Assembly: GCF_900659635.1 (NCBI RefSeq)
Contig: NZ_CAACVB010000070.1
Location: 1 to 33,390, forward strand
From: Actinomadura roseirufa
Lineage (GTDB): Bacteria; Actinomycetota; Actinomycetes; Streptosporangiales; Streptosporangiaceae
Length of the DNA stretch: 33,390 nt
Direction: 5' to 3'
The position numbers were made by a program, and so were the translations under genes. Position 1 is the first letter of the stretch. Every line of letters begins with the position of its first letter. This document shows, piece after piece, positions 31,747-33,390 of the stretch. Below the pieces are notes generated by a model. That model worked only from the letters and a program-made list of their open reading frames with translations, did not search any database and was not told the DNA's origin.

Positions 31747-33390
31747 GTGGTGATCTCCGCTCCGCGGCGGCGCCTGGCGCCGGCGTGGTTCGGCACGGAG
31801 GCCAGGCGCGCCCTCGCCGCGGGCGCCGCCGTCGCGGCGGTGGCGCTGGGCTCGGGCTGGCCCTACTGGCGCGGCCACCCGGTGGCCGCCGCGGCGACCC
31901 TGGCCGCCTGCGCCGGGATCATGGTCGCGGGCGTGCTGCTCGGCACCGGCGGGCGGACCCGGCGCACCGGGCGGCTGTTCGCCGCCGCGTCCGCCGCCTG
32001 GGCCCTGAACTGGCTGGCGAGCTGGGACATGGGTCCCGGCCCGCTGCTGTCGCCCTACGCCCAGGCCGGCTTCTACCTCGCTCTCGGCGTCGGTGTCCTG
32101 CTCTACCCGAGCGGCCGGCTGGAGTACCCGGCCGACCGCGTCTGGGTCGTCGCCGCCTGCGCGGTCCTCATCGGCTGCCCGACGGCGCTGTGGGTGACCT
32201 CCGAACCGGAATGGGCCGCGTTCCGGGGCCGGACGGTGTGGTGGCCCGCGCCGTGGCCCGACCTCGGCGCCTTCCGGGTCGTCCTGGACGTCTCCGCCGC
32301 GCTGTACGTGCTCCTCGCCGTCGCGTTCGCGGCCGTGCTGCTGCTCAGGCTGCCGCGGCTGGACCGGCCGAACCGCGTCCTCACCCTGCCGGTCACCGCG
32401 GCCCTGCTGTTCGTCGGCGGGTCCGCGGCGTTCACCCAGAAGCCGGTCATGCAGGCGTCCATCCCGCTGAGCGACCTGCTCCGCGTCTACGCGCTGCAGG
32501 GCGCGGTGGCCGTGCTCGTCCCGCTCACCCTGCTCGCGTCCGGGCTGCGCGCCCGGATCGGTGAGCTGACCGTCGCGGGCCGGATGCTGCGGCCCACCGC
32601 GCCCGCCACCGTGGAGCGCGTTCGCGACGCCCTGCGGGACGTCCTGCGCGACCCGACCCTGGAACTGTGGTTCTGGGTACCCGACGAGGGGGTGTACGTC
32701 GATGCCGCGGGGCGCCCGGCCGGCGCCGAGCCCGGGGTGGCCGGCGCGGGGGAGACCGGTTCCGGACGCTGGCGCCGGACGGTGCTGACGCCCACCGGGG
32801 AGCCGCTCGCGGTCGTGGAGCTCGGCGCCGCGCTGCGCGACCACGAGGCGCTGGTGGAGGCCGCGCTCACCGCGGGCGGCCGGGCGCTGGAGACCGCGCG
32901 CCTCCAGGCGAGCGTGCACGCGGGCCTCGAACAGGTCCGCGCGGCCTACGGGCACCTCGTGCGCGCCGGGACGATGGAGCGCGAGCGGCTCGCCCGCGAC
33001 CTGCACGACGGCGCCCAGCAGCGGCTGCTCGCGCTCGGCGCGATGCTCGGCACGCTGGAGGCCGTCACCGCCGACGCGGCGGTGCGCGAGCACTCCCGCA
33101 CGTGCCGGCGCGAGCTGATGGCGGCGCTGGCCGAGCTGCGCGCCCTCGCCCGCGAGGTCCGGCCCGCGCTGCTCGCCCAGGACGGCCTCGGCCCGGCGCT
33201 GGAGGTCGCCGCCGAGCGGCTCGGGACCCGGGTCCGGCTGGACGTCCCGGACCGGCGCTACCCGGCCGACGTCGAGTCGGCGCTCTACGGGGCGCTCTGC
33301 GAGGCGCTGGCGTACGCCGTCGACCGCGCCGGGGCGACGCGCGTCACGGTGCGGGTCCGCCCGGACGACGCCGGGCTGGTCGCCGAGGTC
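31747..33390 (+). CDS. NarL-type membrane sensor histidine kinase (3' end outside window)
   Basis: At least 548 residues are visible. About seven hydrophobic helices occupy the first ~265 residues. A GAF-like region follows (about 280-375, LELWFWVPDEGVYVDAAG), then a HisKA_3 motif ERLARDLHDGAQQRLLALG with the phospho-acceptor near His420. The start of the HATPase domain has CEALAYAVDRAGA at the N-box position, where the asparagine is replaced. GTG 31747 is preferred because GGAGAGG ends six bases upstream; ATG 31732 is in frame but has no ribosome site. The cognate regulator presumably lies beyond the right edge. Confidence 0.82.
   Translation, partial: MVISAPRRRLAPAWFGTEARRALAAGAAVAAVALGSGWPYWRGHPVAAAATLAACAGIMVAGVLLGTGGRTRRTGRLFAAASAAWALNWLASWDMGPGPLLSPYAQAGFYLALGVGVLLYPSGRLEYPADRVWVVAACAVLIGCPTALWVTSEPEWAAFRGRTVWWPAPWPDLGAFRVVLDVSAALYVLLAVAFAAVLLLRLPRLDRPNRVLTLPVTAALLFVGGSAAFTQKPVMQASIPLSDLLRVYALQGAVAVLVPLTLLASGLRARIGELTVAGRMLRPTAPATVERVRDALRDVLRDPTLELWFWVPDEGVYVDAAGRPAGAEPGVAGAGETGSGRWRRTVLTPTGEPLAVVELGAALRDHEALVEAALTAGGRALETARLQASVHAGLEQVRAAYGHLVRAGTMERERLARDLHDGAQQRLLALGAMLGTLEAVTADAAVREHSRTCRRELMAALAELRALAREVRPALLAQDGLGPALEVAAERLGTRVRLDVPDRRYPADVESALYGALCEALAYAVDRAGATRVTVRVRPDDAGLVAEV

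Noticed and set aside
30373..33093. Long minus-strand open frame (906 codons) across the AKR and kinase genes
   Set aside because: It crosses an intergenic hairpin and two well-supported plus-strand genes, and its composition is biased with no recognisable fold.

Overview
This is a very GC-rich, densely coding stretch of an actinomycete chromosome. The supporting features are GTG/TTG starts, 4-base stop/start overlaps, strong GGAGG ribosome sites, MEDS/STAS anti-sigma pairs and NarL- and OmpR-type two-component systems. A filamentous genus of the Streptosporangiales/Thermomonosporaceae type is a reasonable guess, but that placement is inference. All protein names rest on motif reading, not on a database search.

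Positions 1-12,300 (signalling and envelope). A 5'-truncated DedA-like fragment at the left edge abuts an STAS protein and an RsbA-like MEDS/ATPase protein that are translationally coupled. A membrane protein of the DUF3533/ABC-2 type follows. On the minus strand, an OmpR-type regulator and kinase, then a NarL-type kinase and regulator, then an apolipoprotein N-acyltransferase homologue form one tightly packed run. Facing them on the plus strand is a four-gene export operon: lipoprotein, peptidoglycan-binding adaptor, MacB-like ATPase and MacB-like permease, all joined by overlapping stop/start codons. The divergent promoter between the two operons carries 11-bp-spaced direct repeats typical of OmpR-family operators.

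Positions 12,300-31,360 (catabolic island). Minus-strand genes encode a homoprotocatechuate-type ring-cleavage module: FAH-RraA fusion, DapA-like aldolase, HpaE-type dehydrogenase and HpaD-type extradiol dioxygenase. Divergent from them are an alpha/beta hydrolase and a GntR/FCD regulator. Next come an SDR plus methyltransferase pair, an aldo/keto reductase homologue, a YtcJ-type amidohydrolase, an HSL-type esterase, a complete Liv-type ABC importer with a fused LivM-LivG subunit, a zinc alcohol dehydrogenase, and a second aldo/keto reductase homologue. The same half-site (ATCGTATNNSA, S = G or C) occurs at all four intergenic start regions that feed this island, on or next to -10-like hexamers. 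The simplest model is one GntR-controlled regulon that imports a compound (probably aromatic), removes ester, amide, methyl or carbonyl groups, and delivers a catechol to meta-cleavage. The substrate cannot be read from the sequence.

Between the GntR gene and the SDR lies about 240 bp with a chain of perfect stem-loops joined by A/G-rich linkers. This looks like a structured non-coding RNA and is the least explained element in the window.

Positions 31,360-33,390. A long gene-poor stretch with a nested hairpin precedes a membrane-bound NarL-type histidine kinase that runs off the right edge.
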